A stretch of DNA of 64,000 nucleotides from Brassica napus (Eukaryota > Streptophyta > Magnoliopsida > Brassicales > Brassicaceae). This document shows, one piece after another, positions 55,060-64,000 of the stretch. The notes below the pieces were generated by a model. The model saw only the letters and a list, made by a program, of their open reading frames with translations. It ran no database searches and had not been told where the DNA came from. The stretch is from assembly GCF_020379485.1 (NCBI RefSeq), contig NC_063437.1, forward strand, positions 13,975,726 to 14,039,725, in the 5' to 3' direction. The position numbers and the translations under genes are program-made. Positions within the stretch are counted from its first letter, which is position 1. The number at the start of each line of letters is the position of its first letter.

Positions 55060-55620
55060 TTCTCAAATGTAAAACTGAGTAAATTGACATGGACAATGAT
55101 TCAACACCTATGCAACTCAACAACTAACATTACAGCATCAGTAATCTCACTCTATTAATTCCCAATTTTCGGAATTTTTTTATAAAATAAGTAACCCTAA
55201 ATTTTTAAATCAAACTTAAAACTACGAATTAAGGCAAGAGCTATATGGAAAATCGTCACTAATCATCACCCTAACACACGATTTAAGCCAAAACGACTTA
55301 AAAACACTAAAATTTCACTTTTTGCTATTTAAATTTCGAACTATAAAAGTAGAGATAGAGTTTCATACCTTCACAGATCGACCGAAAGAGTGGTAGATTC
55401 GGAATTATCTCACGAAATCGTGTGGGTTAGGCTCAAGAATCGTCCAAATCGGAGTTAAATCGAGAGAGATAGGATTTGTGAAGGGGGTTTTGATTCCATT
55501 CTCTCAAGAAAAATTGGGGAAGAAGATAAAAGTGAGGTTTTGATCTCACAATCACGATTTTATGAGTAAAATCGTGTTATTCCGGTTCAATTTAAGTGGG
55601 TATTAAACCGGATTTAACCG
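55060..55620 (-). promoter_or_regulatory. Promoter/5'UTR-intron module of the ORF1 gene
   Basis: Homologous to 59,302-59,770 upstream of the ULP gene. Shared blocks include CTAATCATCACC, AGAGATAGAGTTTCATACCT (intron donor), AAAGAGTGGTAGATTCG/AAAGAGTGATAGATTCG, ATAATCGTCCAAATC/AGAATCGTCCAAATC and the far block CGGTTCAA...AAGTGGG. The ORF1 5'UTR intron runs 55,368 to about 55,035. Two accessory genes thus share one regulatory module. Confidence 0.75.
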
Positions 55621-55645
55621 ATGAAAACCATAAAATAGACTTATC

Positions 55646-55995
55646 AGGGTACGGGATCGATCGATCCGAAATACAGATCGATCGATCTGAAAGCGATCGA
55701 GCTTTGCCGAACGAGCGTACTGGAACAGGTCGATCAAAAGATGCTGCGCGTTTTCTGTTTGTTCTGCATAATGCTCAGGGTACGGGATCGATCGATCCGA
55801 AAGACAGATCGATCGATCTGAAAGCGATCGAGCTTTGCCGAACGACCGTACTGGAACAGGTCGATCAAAAGATGCTGCGCGTTTTGTGTTTGTTCTGCAT
55901 AATGCTCAGGGTTCGGGATCGATCGATCCGAAAGACAGATCGATCGATCCCGAACCCTGATCAAGCTTTGCCAAACGAGCGTAATGGAACAGATC
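55646..55995. repeat. 130-bp GATCGATC tandem array
   Basis: Two and a half 130-bp units start at 55,646, 55,776 and 55,906. Each has CGGGATCGATCGATCCGAA, CAGATCGATCGATCTGAAAG, CGAGCTTTGCCGAACGA, ACAGGTCGATCAAAAGAT and a TTTGTTCTGCATAATGCT block. GATCGATCGATC words are palindromic. Open frames across it are repeat artefacts. Confidence 0.85.
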
Positions 55996-56145
55996 GATCG
56001 ATATACTTAGATTTACCGGATTCGCAATTGTTAATGTTGTCTTTTATTTTGTAAGATCAAGTACTGTATATAGAAAAAAACCATTAAAACACAAACTCCT
56101 AAAATCATTACAAAATAAGTTTAAAAAAGCATAACCAACAATAAA

Positions 56146-59100
56146 TCATAAATCATCAATCTCAACATACTCGGCAGGCTTACTACACTTAATAGGTTCA
56201 TACTTTGACATTCTCTCAATCAGTTCTAGATCATTAGCTGCTTCCCATAGATCCCACATAATCTTTATCCGAGCTCCCCAGATGTTCTCATCATTCACCA
56301 TAAATATGTCCAACCCAAGCACGTGGCATTCGATGTGTTTTATAGTGTACACACCACAATGACATTGAAGTCGGTTAAGACCACTCATAGGTACATAGGA
56401 AACATTGTACGGAGTGATGTGGAGATGCTTCTGTATTGTCAATGACTGCACGGCCTTGACAATCCGAGGAATAAGCTGCGCGAAAGCTTCCACTTCCTTG
56501 ATTTTTTTTTTACCCCCGCAGTCAAACACCTGGATATTCCTAGTCACAAAACTGATGCATAAAGCAATCCAATGGTTGCAATTGACCCAGACAGGAACGT
56601 ACATCCGATCCACATCGACATTCCACAACATTTGTGTTCTTCCATGGGAAGGCAGTTCACCTTTACCGTATTGCAGTAGTAATGGATCCATAGTGTATTT
56701 TTTAATTCCCTTACAGAAATTCTGGTAATCCTTAGCAATGAGGTCGCTGAAGACGCATGTCATGAAAGCAACACGATCTACGTTCCATCGTTTCAATGTT
56801 GTTCTTTCCCGGAAAACATACATTATAGCATCAATTTCCTGCAAAAACGAAGACAAATCTGTAATGTATACAGTAATATAATAGGTAACATTTTATAGAA
56901 ATAACCAGTCGAATGCTTACGTAGTTTTTAAGCCAACTGCTGGCAGACATAATACGTCCGGCTAGATCACCGTCTAACATAGAAGGACCAATCTGTATAG
57001 CTCTGTAAACAAAATACAATGGTAGAGATGTCAATTATTAAGAAAATCAACCGAATGATATATACAAAGGAATAACATACGTTCGTGTATCTTGCCAGTC
57101 CTGCATCTTCTTAAAATCTGTAGGATGCACAAACACCAAGCAGCGATCAGGGAAATTTTCGCCGTCTAGCTCTATATCTCGGTCATCTAATCGGACCGCT
57201 GGCTTCTTCAATGATTTTTGAAGTTCCAATGAATCTGTTGGCTTCTTCAATGATTTAGGAAGTTCCAACCAATCCAATGAATCTTCGACTTTAGCTTGAG
57301 AAGGATTCAAACCTTTCACAAATGTGTCTAATGGAAGGTTCTTCATGCAACTTTCCAAAAACTCTTGTGTACCCATACGAAGATCACTAGCTGATGATTG
57401 AGTAACTTTTGCACGAGGTAAATTGACACACGAATCAGCAGTCTTTAACTCTTGGTTTTTTACAGCCTGTTGACAAACACGTACAATTACAAATTACACA
57501 TACAAGTTTCATGTTCAAAATAGAGAATAGACATAAACGCCAAGTTCGAAATCCATAATAAACATACAAACTTCCAAATACATATTACATCAAACCTAGC
57601 TTCAAAGACCTACATTCCATCGCCTAGTTCCAAGCTTTCAACATCTTTTAACTCTTTCTCTTAGTAGTTACCTTTTTCTTTGTTGGAGCAGTTCCTTTTT
57701 TGCTGGTGCTAGGACCACTGTTGATTTTGGTCAAGCTAGGACCGCTTGCTTGATCACTCTTTCCCACCAATTCAGTCACCACTAAACTTGTCCTGAGCTG
57801 TGTAACCTCAGCCTCAATTTTCCCCAATCTGTCGGTTACAACGGTCTCAAATTGCTCAGTTCTCTCTGAAGCTGTCCTGAGTTGTGTAACCTCAGTCTCA
57901 ATCTTACCCAACCTGTCCGAGAACTGCTGACAGAATTTCTCCCCAAAAGCAGTAAAAGAAGCTTGTACCAGATCCTCCAAGAAATTTTTCATATCTGTGT
58001 CAATATTTCCTTTTGATGAAGCAGCTAGGTGGCACAAAACATTCTTTTTCCTTGACTCTGCTCCTCGGTCTGCATGCTTTCTCTTGTTTCTTCCCGAAAC
58101 ATCAGCTGTGCCATCAACATTCCCTGCAACATGACTATTTTCACCTCTCTCAGTATCAGCTGTTTGATCCTCTCCTTTCTCTTCGCCAGATTCCTCAAAT
58201 TCAGAGTTCGTACCTTCTTTTACTCCCCAAACATGATTGTTCCAATCATGTTTACTATTGATCATATCTAAAATACGATCTACTCTTTCATCTTTCTTCT
58301 CATCCTTCTGTACAAAATCAGTTGCCAAAAGGACCACTCCATCTATGTGGGATTCCATGAATGAATGCAAAATTCCCTACATCAATCAAATCATTAGTAA
58401 AGTGAACAAAACAATAAATATTTTAATTTGAAAATAAATTTGCATACGTTTTCTGGGAATAAGTTCTCAACGCCAATGATATCTTCATAAGAACATTTTG
58501 CACATCCTCTCCAATTACCACACAGTGGACCTGTAAAATCTTTACTGACTTTTGTGCCACAAATCTCTCCTAAAGCAGGAACAGCTTCCATTATCCAAAT
58601 TTGGAAACCAAACAAGAATCCTTCCATCAGATACCCCTCTTTCTGCTCTAATTTATGCCTTGTTTTATCAATTTGCTTCAGAAGGAAATCAAACGAATAC
58701 AGACCCCATGGATAATTCCGAAGCTTCTCCAAATCCATCGCCAACTTCATGTACAGATGCGGGATATTCACCTTCTCATCCTTTCCCATCACCACACCCA
58801 TAATAACGCAAAGATATATCAGTCTCACCCTATCAACCCAAGTCCAGGTATTGCTCTCTTCCAAATGCTTCTTTTTTATGATCTGCAAATTTATTTTTCC
58901 ATTTGTCTTTATCTGCTTGCTCCAAAAACCATTATCGTCTTTCCATGTCACTAGCCCACTGTTATTCTCTCGCTTCACTTTCAGACCAGTGACAGCATGA
59001 TACTCTTGCAATCCAAAACGCAGAGGTCTCCTAGCGAAAGTGAACCACTTCTCATGTCTCTTGCTTGTCATCAACTCCTTACACAAAAAAGAGTGTACCA

Positions 59101-59299
59101 ACCTCGCCGAAAACTTCAGATCATTCTTCTGGATAACCATAATCTGTGAAAAAATGGGATCTTTCATAACTTCATCGAATTCTGGTTCCATTTTTTCTTT
59201 TAGCAACTCGAGAAGTTTTAGTCGGCAGCTGTTATTAATCTTCTTAACCTGAGGTTCCAATCCCTCACCGTATAAACGATTAGGCAACTCCAACTCCAT
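56146..59299 (-). CDS. DUF1985 plus Ulp1-type cysteine protease (Kaonashi-like), five coding exons
   Basis: Coding exons (minus): 59,299-58,448, 58,376-57,672, 57,466-57,081, 57,002-56,921 and 56,838-56,146. They splice in frame to 905 residues, with an extra 5'UTR exon ending at 59,524. N-terminal about 280 residues resemble DUF1985 (RLYGEG...MEPEFDEVMKDPIFSQIM, WFTFARRPLRFGLQEYHAVTG). A charged central part has KKRKH-like basic runs and a repeated coiled-coil-prone unit (DRLGKIETEVTQLR/DRLGKIEAEVTQLR). A repeated LELPKSLKKP follows. The C-terminal 220 residues form a Ulp1/C48-like domain with NHWIALCI (catalytic His), VFDCGG (Asp) and QCHCGVYTIKHIE (Cys). Such enzymes cleave SUMO from conjugates. 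DUF1985-Ulp1 fusions are the typical cargo of Kaonashi MULEs. Whether it helps transposition is not known. Confidence 0.85.
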
Positions 59300-59301
59300 A
59301 C

Positions 59302-59770
59302 CTGAAATTTGAAAACAATACAACATATATCTATTAATAACAAAAACCTAAAATCCCTAAATCTATCCCGAAAATATGATTTAAACCATGATTGTGTACA
59401 AAATCTTCTCTAATCATCACCTTAACACATGATTGAAGTCTAAATATCTTAACTAACTCAAAAATCTACCTTTTACCTTTCTAATTTCAAACTCTAAAAA
59501 GAAGTGGAGATAGAGTTTCATACCTTTGCAGAACGAACTAAAGAGTGATAGATTCGTAATAAGCTCACGAAATTGTATGAGTTAGGCCAAATAATCGTCC
59601 AAATCAGAGAATTGAGTGAGTTAGGGTTAATGAACTTTGGGTGAGAATTTGATTTTCTCTCCCTTTGTTCATGAATGGGAAATTAAGGGTTTTGTCCCAG
59701 AGAAATCGAGCTTAAAAAGTTGAAATCATGCTTGGTCGGTTCAAATCAAGTGGGAATCAACCCGGATATA
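59302..59770 (-). promoter_or_regulatory. Promoter/5'UTR-intron module of the ULP gene
   Basis: The 5'UTR intron runs from 59,523 (donor GTATGAAACTC) to 59,302, just before the ATG. It is the paralogue of the module upstream of the ORF1 gene (55,060-55,620). No clear TATA box assigned. Confidence 0.7.
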
Positions 59771-59814
59771 ATCATACAAAACCAAAAAAATCGATTTGGG
59801 ATTCTTTCCTGGGC

Positions 59815-59995
59815 ACGGGATCGATCGATCTATTCTTAGTGGATCGGTCGATCTGTAAGGAATCGACCTTCGCCGATCGAGTGAAATGGACCAGGTCGAT
59901 CAGTATATATTTCGCGTTTTTTTTTGTTCTGAATAATTATCGGGATCGAGCGATCCACTGTAACTTGTAAATCTGGATCGATCGATCCCGCTTGT
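59815..59995. repeat. Third GATCGATC-rich block
   Basis: Diverged relative of the 55.6-kb array, in the same orientation: GGGATCGATCGATCT, GGATCGGTCGATCTG, CGACCTTCGCCGATCGAG, ACCAGGTCGATCAGTAT, TTTTTGTTCTGAATAAT and GATCGATCGATCCCG. It lies between the ULP promoter and the right terminal repeat. Confidence 0.75.
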
Positions 59996-60089
59996 CGAAC
60001 TCATTATTTATCTTTTTCAAAAAATTACAATTTTAAGGGCATTACTGCCATTTTCGAAAAAATTAGTCTAATAGGACATAAAGTAGTAC

Positions 60090-60146
60090 AGATTAGTCTA
60101 AAGGGACATAGTTACCTTTTTTTTGCTCTAAAAAAACAGATTTCCC
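60090..60146 (-). repeat. MULE right terminal inverted repeat
   Basis: Complement of the left repeat, followed directly by the TAAATAAAA target duplication. Confidence 0.9.
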
Positions 60147-60155
60147 TAAATAAAA

Positions 60156-60507
60156 ATTATCTTTTTAACGAAAAAAACATCTGAACATACCAAACCCTTT
60201 AACAAAATGAAAACATCTGAACATAACAAAACTAATTTTGTAGAATGAGTAATCGCTATTTTTGTTTGTGTGTACTACTCATATTCTATATTTTCCCCCA
60301 ATAGAATGCAAAACCAAATCTAACCAAATAGAATTTGTTACGGGATAAAGCCAAATCGACCAAACTTTCAAACCGAGCACGAACCAAAGACCTAGACCAA
60401 TTTAATTGAAAACCGGTTTAGGGTAGCTGATAAATAAAGAAAAAAAGGGTTTCGATATCTTCCTCTGAATCTTTCTCGCCGCTTCTCTTAACAAACAAAA
60501 CAAAAAG
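60156..60507 (+). promoter_or_regulatory. RIO1 upstream region
   Basis: 352 bp between the MULE target duplication and the RIO1 start codon. It includes AAACCGGTTTAGGG near 60,410 and a TCTTTCTCGCCGCTTCTC leader stretch. The MULE insertion therefore lies only about 360 bp from the kinase start and may have displaced the distal promoter. Confidence 0.5.
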
Positions 60508-63169
60508 ATGGAGGAAGTTATAGCAGAGCCGCCTCCGACTATCTCTCCGGCGATTGTGGATTACGACGAGCATATTGAAGACGATGACGACGACTCCGAT
60601 CTTTCTATCTCGTCAGACTCCGACATAGGCGAAGCTCTAGACTGGCTCGACGGCAAAGACGACGACGAGCTCATCGGCGGCGGCTTCTCTCTCCACGCTC
60701 GTCGTCCCAACGCCCACGGCGGAAATGGAGCTAGGCCTAACTCAGGCGCTCTTCAGCCTCTTTCTAACAAGGCTCAGAAGCTTTCCAGCCATGTCCGAGC
60801 TTCCCCTTTGGAGGCGTGGGAAGGTAGAGTCGAGGTCGGGATGTCGAACTCTGTGACGACTGCGATTCGTGGGAGTCTCAGAGACACGGAGATTGGGAGG
60901 AGCAGGAACACTGATAAAGCAGATAGGGCGACAGTTGAACAGGTGTGAAAGTTTCTTTTTTGTTATAAAAAAAAACCAATCTTGTCGGAATGTGCTGATG
61001 TTGTTTTTTGTTTTGACCAGGCGCTTGATCCGAGGACACGTATGGTGTTGTTTAGGATGCTTAATCGTGGTGTGTTTAATGATGTTAATGGATGTATATC
61101 CACAGGCAAAGAAGTATGTAACTCATTTTTGATAATTATTATTTAAGTAGCACCACCAACGTGTATAGATAGATTCGTTTGTTAACAGCGCTCTCTCTCT
61201 TTTATAGGCTAATGTGTATCATGCTACAAAATCTGATGGTGCGGAACTTGCAATAAAAGTGTACAAGACATCAGTTCTGGTCTTCAAGTGAGTTTAATAC
61301 ATGTTCTTATCAAAAGTTTTGGACTTTGAGACCATATTGTTATTGACCCTTTGAAACGCTGTTTTCAACTTTTGATGATTCTAGGGATCGAGATCGATAT
61401 GTACAAGGAGATTACCGTTTCAGACATGGCTACTGTAAGCATAATCCCCGGAAGATGGTGAAGACCTGGGCTGAGAAAGAACACAGAAATCTTAAGAGGT
61501 AAAAAAATCTACATACAGTTCGTTATTGGTGTGTGCTACATTTTAAGACATGAGTGAAATTAGAATAAGGAATTTTGGTAGTACACTTAGTACATATGAA
61601 ACATGATAACTGTAGGTTAACATATCTTGTTTTCCAAACATAATCCTTAGTTTTATATGTATACATATTTCATTGGCAGGCTTCAGGCAGCAGGAATTAG
61701 ATGTCCAGTTCCCATACTTCTACGACTTCATGTTCTTGTCATGGAGTTTATTGGTACGCTCTGATGCATTATCTGTTGTTTTGGTCACTTATTCAAGAAT
61801 TCTCATCTTTTTCACTCTGATTTCATGTATGATTTCACTTGTTTCAAACAGAGAAATGATGAAGTATATATTTTTCAGTTAGCTAGTCAAACTAAGATTT
61901 TTATTTTATTTTATTATATAAATTTGCAGGAAGAGATGGCTGGGCTGCACCGCGTCTCAAGGATGCTGCACTATCACTAGACAAGTTACGCGAGTCTTAT
62001 CTAGAGGTATGCGAGTGTCTTAATATCTTTATGGTCTCATTGCTATCATAACGAGGTTTTGCTGACATCTTTTCGTATTGATTTTTTTTTGTGTACAGTT
62101 GATAATCCAAATGAGAACATTGTATCAGAAGTGCAAACTGGTTCATGGAGATCTCAGTGAGTATAACATTCTTTATTTCGAGGTGAGTTTTGAGTTAATT
62201 TGTTCTTAAAGTACCTCTTTTGGGTTTACATGACTCACTTATTGATGTTATCTTGATCTTTTCTCAGGGGCACCTTTATATAATTGATGTTTCACAATCT
62301 GTGGACCTGGACCATCCTCTTGCCCTCACTTTTCTACGGGAAGATTGTGACCACGTTTCAGTAAGTGCTTGACGATTTTAACAATACTTGATTTGACTGG
62401 ATAATGGTATCTCATGCAGTTTTATTTCGACATTTCACGTGCAGGATTTTTTCAAGAAACATGGTGTTGCTGTGATGACCATAAGGGAGCTATTTGACTT
62501 CATAGTCGACCCAACGATTTCAGACGAGAATGTTGATAGCTATTTGGAAGAGGTATGTAACGTTTAACCAGTGGAAGCCTTCACGTTTACGCTAAACTAA
62601 TGAAGTGCGTAATATTTGTCAGGTCCAACGGAAAGTGATAGAGCGAGGAGAGCTATCCGTAGAGGATGAGATCGCGGATTCAGTATTCATGAAGGTAAGT
62701 GAAAGTATATATCTAGTCATTAGAAATAATGTCTGAAAGATTATTTCAATCTTATTGTTTTGGTCGTTATGGTGATCAGTCATACATACCGAAGTCTCTG
62801 GACGCTGTGAAGAACCCGGAAGCTGATGTGGAGAAGATAACAAGCGGGCAGGACACAGGAGACATGTTGTACCAAACAATAACGGGGCTTAAGGATGCTC
62901 TTCCTAAAGTAGATGAGCAGCTAGTAAAGGTTGATGTTGAAGAGGGAAAAGAGGAAGAAAAAGGAGAAGGAGAAGAAGAAAGTGAAAACGAAGAAGAGGA
63001 AAGTGGAAGTGAGAGTGAAGAGGAGTTGGGTCCTGAAGACAAGAAAGCAGCAAGGAAAGAGCACAAGAAGAAAGTAAAAGAAGAGAAGAGAGAGGCTAGG
63101 AAGAACAAGACACCCAAATCTGTCAAGAAGAGAAAGAAGAAAATCTCTAAACCCCACAAGACCCGTTAG
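60508..63169 (+). CDS. RIO1: Atypical serine/threonine kinase/ATPase RIO1
   Basis: Eleven exons (60,508-60,942; 61,021-61,113; 61,208-61,287; 61,385-61,498; 61,680-61,753; 61,930-62,006; 62,099-62,182; 62,268-62,360; 62,445-62,552; 62,623-62,694; 62,780-63,169) splice in frame to 539 residues. RIO1 motifs: P-loop-like STGKEANVYHA, ATP-binding Lys193 in [29 protein letters not shown], catalytic loop [10 protein letters not shown] (D309, N314) and metal-binding IIDVSQSVD (D326). The N-terminus is acidic (DDDDSDLS) and the C-terminus has a long Glu-rich run and a Lys/Arg-rich tail ([14 protein letters not shown]), as in eukaryotic RIO1. The enzyme releases factors in late cytoplasmic 40S ribosome maturation (18S rRNA processing). 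Likely counterpart of At2g24990, from recall. No disabling change seen. Confidence 0.95.
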
Positions 63170-63588
63170 TGTTTTTATGTTCCAGATCGACTCTATTTAC
63201 TTGTCCTTTTGTTATTTATAATTATTTTATGAGTTTCTTTCTTCCAATCTAATAGAATTGTGAGAGGATTTGTGTTGGATTCTTGAATTTGAGTATAAAC
63301 GTGGGATCGTTTCTCTTTTCTTACATGTGGTTAAAATAGCAATATATGCAACATACAACCATTTTTAACCAGACAGTAGTAGAATTAAACAAATGATATG
63401 AAGTCATGAAGATATTTCGTTCAAGAGCAGGTTCACATTCAAAGTAAAAACCTAATTGTTTAGGACATTAAGACAAGCCTAATAGCACTCGGTAATAAGA
63501 GAACACCGTAGGTTGCTTGTACACAGAAAAATTGGAACAGCCGGAAGAAGCAACTGTTATCCCAAATTGATGACTGTAATTTATATTT
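63170..63588. other. RIO1 3' flank
   Basis: AT-rich 3' region of RIO1 with no further gene. Confidence 0.5.
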
Positions 63589-64000
63589 TCTATATTATTA
63601 AAACAGAAATACAAAAATAAAATAACCCTTAGTTTTTCAACTTATTTACAATAGCATGCAATTGAAGTTATTAATTAACCTACTTTTTAGGATTTTTTGT
63701 CTTTTTCTCTTTAATTAATACATTTCCAAAATCAAATTCTAACTAAAAATTATGGCAACAATAATTAATAAACCTAGCTTTTAGTATTATTTATCTTTTC
63801 CTATTTTATTATACATATGTGTGTTTGAAAATAATTAATTCAATATATACATTTTGTAATTACATATATTATATGGTAATTATTTTACTAATTCCACATA
63901 TACATAATAAATAGTATACAACAATTTTAATATACAAAATCATAAAATCTTGATCCATAAAAATAATTTATACAACAATTTTATTATATATAATCATAAA
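63589..64000 (+). mobile_element. Possible Helitron 5' end, running off the window
   Basis: TCTATATTATTAAAACAGAAATAC resembles the 5' terminus of nonautonomous Brassicaceae Helitrons (TC...TATTATTAAAA). The following sequence is very AT-rich. The preceding base is T, not the expected A, and the 3' end is outside the window, so this is tentative. Confidence 0.3.

Larger units (their letters stand above)
49577..60146. mobile_element. Intact 10.57-kb Mutator-like element with two cargo genes
   Basis: The ends form inverted repeats of about 57 bp with about three mismatches (49,577-49,633 and 60,090-60,146; start GGGAAAACTG against GGGAAATCTG, then TTTTTTTAGAGCAAAAAA). Weaker similarity continues inward. 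Immediately outside is a perfect 9-bp direct repeat, TAAATAAAA (49,568-49,576 and 60,147-60,155). Inside are a MURA-like transposase (plus), an Athila-ORF1-like gene (minus) and a DUF1985-Ulp1 gene (minus), all without disabling changes. It resembles the Kaonashi (ULP-carrying) MULEs described in Arabidopsis, with an added ORF1 gene. Intact ends, intact transposase and the matching target duplication suggest a young, possibly active element. Confidence 0.93.

Noticed and set aside
57648..57671. Apparent stop codon ending the central ULP open frame
   Set aside because: It lies in intron sequence. A donor at 57,671 joined to the acceptor at 57,467 keeps the frame open into the next exon.
61673..61882. 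69-codon open frame within RIO1
   Set aside because: It is an exon 5 shadow read in the wrong frame and continuing into the intron.
62776..63159. Ser/Phe-rich minus-strand open frames opposite the RIO1 C-terminus
   Set aside because: They are the antisense of the Glu/Lys-rich RIO1 tail.

Overview
This is plant nuclear DNA: AT-rich intergenic sequence, GT-AG introns, plant-specific gene families and dense transposons. The unique genes appear in the order AGL61-like MADS box, DnaJ-type zinc-finger protein, MAPR2-like cytochrome b5-domain protein, multi-domain Myb/SANT-like protein, small membrane protein and RIO1 kinase. From memory this matches the order of genes on Arabidopsis thaliana chromosome 2 around At2g24840 to At2g24990, so the window is very probably Brassicaceae, plausibly Brassica or a close relative. 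Species and synteny are inferences from recall and were not searched.

Layout. 0.4-4.1 kb: an intact six-exon LRR receptor-like protein gene (minus). 4.27-5.86 kb: a Harbinger/Tourist-like element filled with a minisatellite of E2F-site-like units. 6.56-11.60 kb: a decayed Mutator-like element (MULE) with 9-bp target duplications, GTAGACTT/AAGTCTAC palindromes and a gene-like series of 40-bp microexon-like segments. 12.2-24.1 kb: the conserved single-copy genes and a partial duplicate of the Myb/SANT-like gene. 25.9-44.5 kb: a tandem array of about 3.5-kb units, each with an F-box/kelch-like gene. Two copies are intact, two carry one nonsense codon, one is mostly deleted, and an insertion ending like a Helitron sits in one 5' intron. 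44.6-49.1 kb: an internally deleted Copia element next to a TRIM element.

49,577-60,146 is the standout. It is a 10.57-kb Mutator-like element with about 57-bp terminal inverted repeats, a perfect 9-bp target duplication (TAAATAAAA) and three uninterrupted genes. These are a MURA-like transposase with its DDE residues, an Athila-ORF1-like gene, and a six-exon gene joining a DUF1985-like region to a Ulp1-type cysteine protease. The two cargo genes share a duplicated promoter/5'UTR-intron module. GATCGATC-rich palindromic arrays lie at the module borders.

RIO1 (60.5-63.2 kb, plus) follows with eleven exons that splice into an open frame of 539 residues. Exon borders were placed by eye from splice sites, phase and protein continuity. 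No alignment or transcript evidence was available.
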